Of a stretch of DNA of 62,807 nucleotides, positions 61,597 through 62,807 are shown one piece after another. The position numbers were made by a program, and so were the translations under genes. The DNA comes from Promethearchaeia archaeon (GTDB taxonomy: Archaea; Asgardarchaeota; Lokiarchaeia; Sigyniarchaeales; SOKP01), in assembly GCA_029856105.1 (NCBI GenBank), contig JAHQWH010000011.1:1-62807 (forward strand). The letters are read 5' to 3'. Each line of letters starts with the position of its first letter. Positions within the stretch are counted from its first letter, which is position 1. The notes beneath the pieces were generated by a model. It saw only the letters and a list, made by a program, of their open reading frames with translations. It had not been told where the DNA came from and did no database searches.

Positions 61597-62793
61597 TTAG
61601 TTAATAGAAATAGGATAAGTTCCATATTTTTTTAATGTATCGTGCATCGCTAAATAGTTTTCTAATTTAACAGAAGGATTAATGCTATGTCCAGAACTTA
61701 GGATAAAACCCCCTCCTGGAGCAAGCTTTTTGATAAGGCTTTTAGTGTAATTCTCTATATAAGATTGATCTTTATCGGCGAGATCTTGAGGAGAAACATT
61801 TCCGATAAATGTAACTTTACCTGAATATTTTTCATTAAGTTTGAAAATGTCGTATTCAGGATTTGCAGTTGTCGGTTCGAAAGGATGAAAGGCATCAATT
61901 CCAACTCCAATAAGATCTTCAAATAATTCTATAACGTCTCCACAGCTGTGTAACATCACTTTTAAACCTTCTTTATGTGCAACTTTACAACTTTCTTTTA
62001 ACCAAGGAAGTACGTAAGTTCTATAGTTTTTAGGACTCATTAATAAACCCGATTTATATCCATAATCATCCATTATCATTATCGCATCGGTTTCTCCCCA
62101 TTCGATAAAAGTTTTAACTAAATCTACAAGAAATTTACCAAATCTATCAAAAACAACCTTGATCTTCTTTGGATCGGCTAATAGTTTACTAAAAGTTGAA
62201 AATCCGAAAACTTGCCAGGAAGGCTCAAATAAACCCCATATAGCAGGAATAATAGAGATTTTTCCTTGAGACTCTTTTTCTGTTTTTTTCATTGCTTTAA
62301 AATATTTTTCTCTTCGGGGGGTGTTAACCTCTAAGGGCGGAAACGATTCAAATTCTTCAAAACTTTTAAATGCTCCACCCTTATAATATGCGATATCCAT
62401 ACCATCTGAATGGTTTTTTCTCAAATCGAAAACTCTTCCAAATTCGTCAGTAAAACGCGTTCTATCACAGCTTATAGGAAAAAGGATATAACCATCAAAT
62501 GGAAAAATTGCTAGGTCGATTCCAAGCTTTTTATACAAATTTACATGCTTATTCATAGTAGTTTTCATATACGATCTTGTTTCCGTAGCCATAAGAATAG
62601 TTTTAGTTAAAGCGTCTTTATCTCCTTGACTTAAATCGTAAGTGTTATTAAAACTTTTTACCATTCCTTGGAATACATATTCCTCGTTAAAGTGTTTACA
62701 TACTTTGAAATTATCTATGGACATCTCAAAAGAGGGGACTTTGTCAGGTTCTTCAAAATTTAAAACCTTACGTATTCTTTCTCTACTATTCAT
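61597..62793 (-). CDS. UroD/MtaA-family protein, zinc motif intact
   Basis: A 398-residue paralogue of the 59270 gene, starting with SRERIRKVLNFEEPDKVP. The zinc-type motif is VMLHSCGDVIELFEDL (about 286-301), with His and Cys both present. FEPTTANPEYDIFKL and VTFIGNVSPQDL follow, and it ends HDTLKKYGTYPISIN. It could methylate a thiol or corrinoid, as MtaA does. No corrinoid protein is in the window. The ATG at 62793 lies 15 bases from the window end, with GGAG visible just upstream (AAAGGAGAATTATT), so the start is complete. Confidence 0.85.
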   Translation of the reverse strand: MNSRERIRKVLNFEEPDKVPSFEMSIDNFKVCKHFNEEYVFQGMVKSFNNTYDLSQGDKDALTKTILMATETRSYMKTTMNKHVNLYKKLGIDLAIFPFDGYILFPISCDRTRFTDEFGRVFDLRKNHSDGMDIAYYKGGAFKSFEEFESFPPLEVNTPRREKYFKAMKKTEKESQGKISIIPAIWGLFEPSWQVFGFSTFSKLLADPKKIKVVFDRFGKFLVDLVKTFIEWGETDAIMIMDDYGYKSGLLMSPKNYRTYVLPWLKESCKVAHKEGLKVMLHSCGDVIELFEDLIGVGIDAFHPFEPTTANPEYDIFKLNEKYSGKVTFIGNVSPQDLADKDQSYIENYTKSLIKKLAPGGGFILSSGHSINPSVKLENYLAMHDTLKKYGTYPISIN

Positions 62794-62807
62794 AATAATT
62801 CTCCTTT

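Noticed and set aside
1..62807. tRNA, rRNA, CRISPR arrays, insertion sequences and integrases
   Set aside because: I looked for T-loop signatures, regularly spaced repeats, and transposase or integrase motifs on both strands and saw none; the only regular repeat is inside the surface-protein gene.

Overview
Organism. The window is AT-rich and archaeal in style, with TTTATAWA-type TATA boxes, T-run terminators, some very short leaders, TTG/GTG starts and no tRNA, rRNA or CRISPR. Several genes point to an Asgard archaeon, most likely a Lokiarchaeia relative: a selenoprotein HdrA/VhuD pair followed by a kink-turn SECIS-like hairpin, a longin/roadblock-like protein with a C-terminal helical-repeat tail, a tungsten aldehyde:ferredoxin oxidoreductase, an H4MPT-type methylene dehydrogenase and many Hdr/Nfn/F420-type redox proteins. 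The lineage is an inference from gene content; no phylogenetic marker gene is present.

Layout. 0.2-5.2 kb: an MFS exporter whose 5' end looks broken, thyX and a secreted C25 (gingipain-type) protease. 5.2-13.4 kb: an accessory stretch with two decayed ORFs, a surface protein made of 25-residue BspA/DUF285-type repeats, an acyl-CoA synthetase with a broken copy of its 3' end about 2.3 kb away, a serine hydrolase and a radical SAM/SPASM protein. 13.5-19.6 kb: a class III aminotransferase, a large SNF2/RapA-like helicase and a QueG-like Fe-S protein. 19.6-36.6 kb: the redox core, holding an NfnA plus ferredoxin-FrhB-NfnB fusion operon, an Mtd-type dehydrogenase with a novel N-terminal domain, an HdrC-NfnB-HdrB-like triple fusion, AOR with its ferredoxin, HdrA (three in-frame UGA) and VhuD (two in-frame UGA), an FrhB-like protein and a polyferredoxin. 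36.7-43.5 kb: small metabolic genes, gene remnants (EtfA, a methyltransferase 5' end) and two M20 peptidases. 43.6-56.4 kb: bacterial-type GAPDH, the longin-like protein, methyltransferases, hydrolases, a DUF2156 protein, a HerA-like ATPase, an M42 aminopeptidase, an OFA-type MFS and membrane proteins. 56.6-62.8 kb: a duplicated module of a small membrane protein plus a UroD/MtaA-family gene, a theta-type (LCIB-like) carbonic anhydrase, an LLM flavin oxidoreductase and a second UroD/MtaA gene.

How it works together. The redox core looks like a soluble electron-bifurcating or confurcating network joining NAD(P)H, ferredoxin, perhaps F420, and thiol/disulfide carriers, fed by aldehyde oxidation and C1 chemistry. 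HdrB- and HdrC-like modules are found fused to NfnB here rather than as separate genes. A second theme is gene erosion: several genes (acyl-CoA synthetase, EtfA, 3-hydroxyacyl-CoA dehydrogenase, UroD/MtaA, a methyltransferase, a small membrane protein) survive only as end fragments, often as direct repeats that flank an intact cargo gene.
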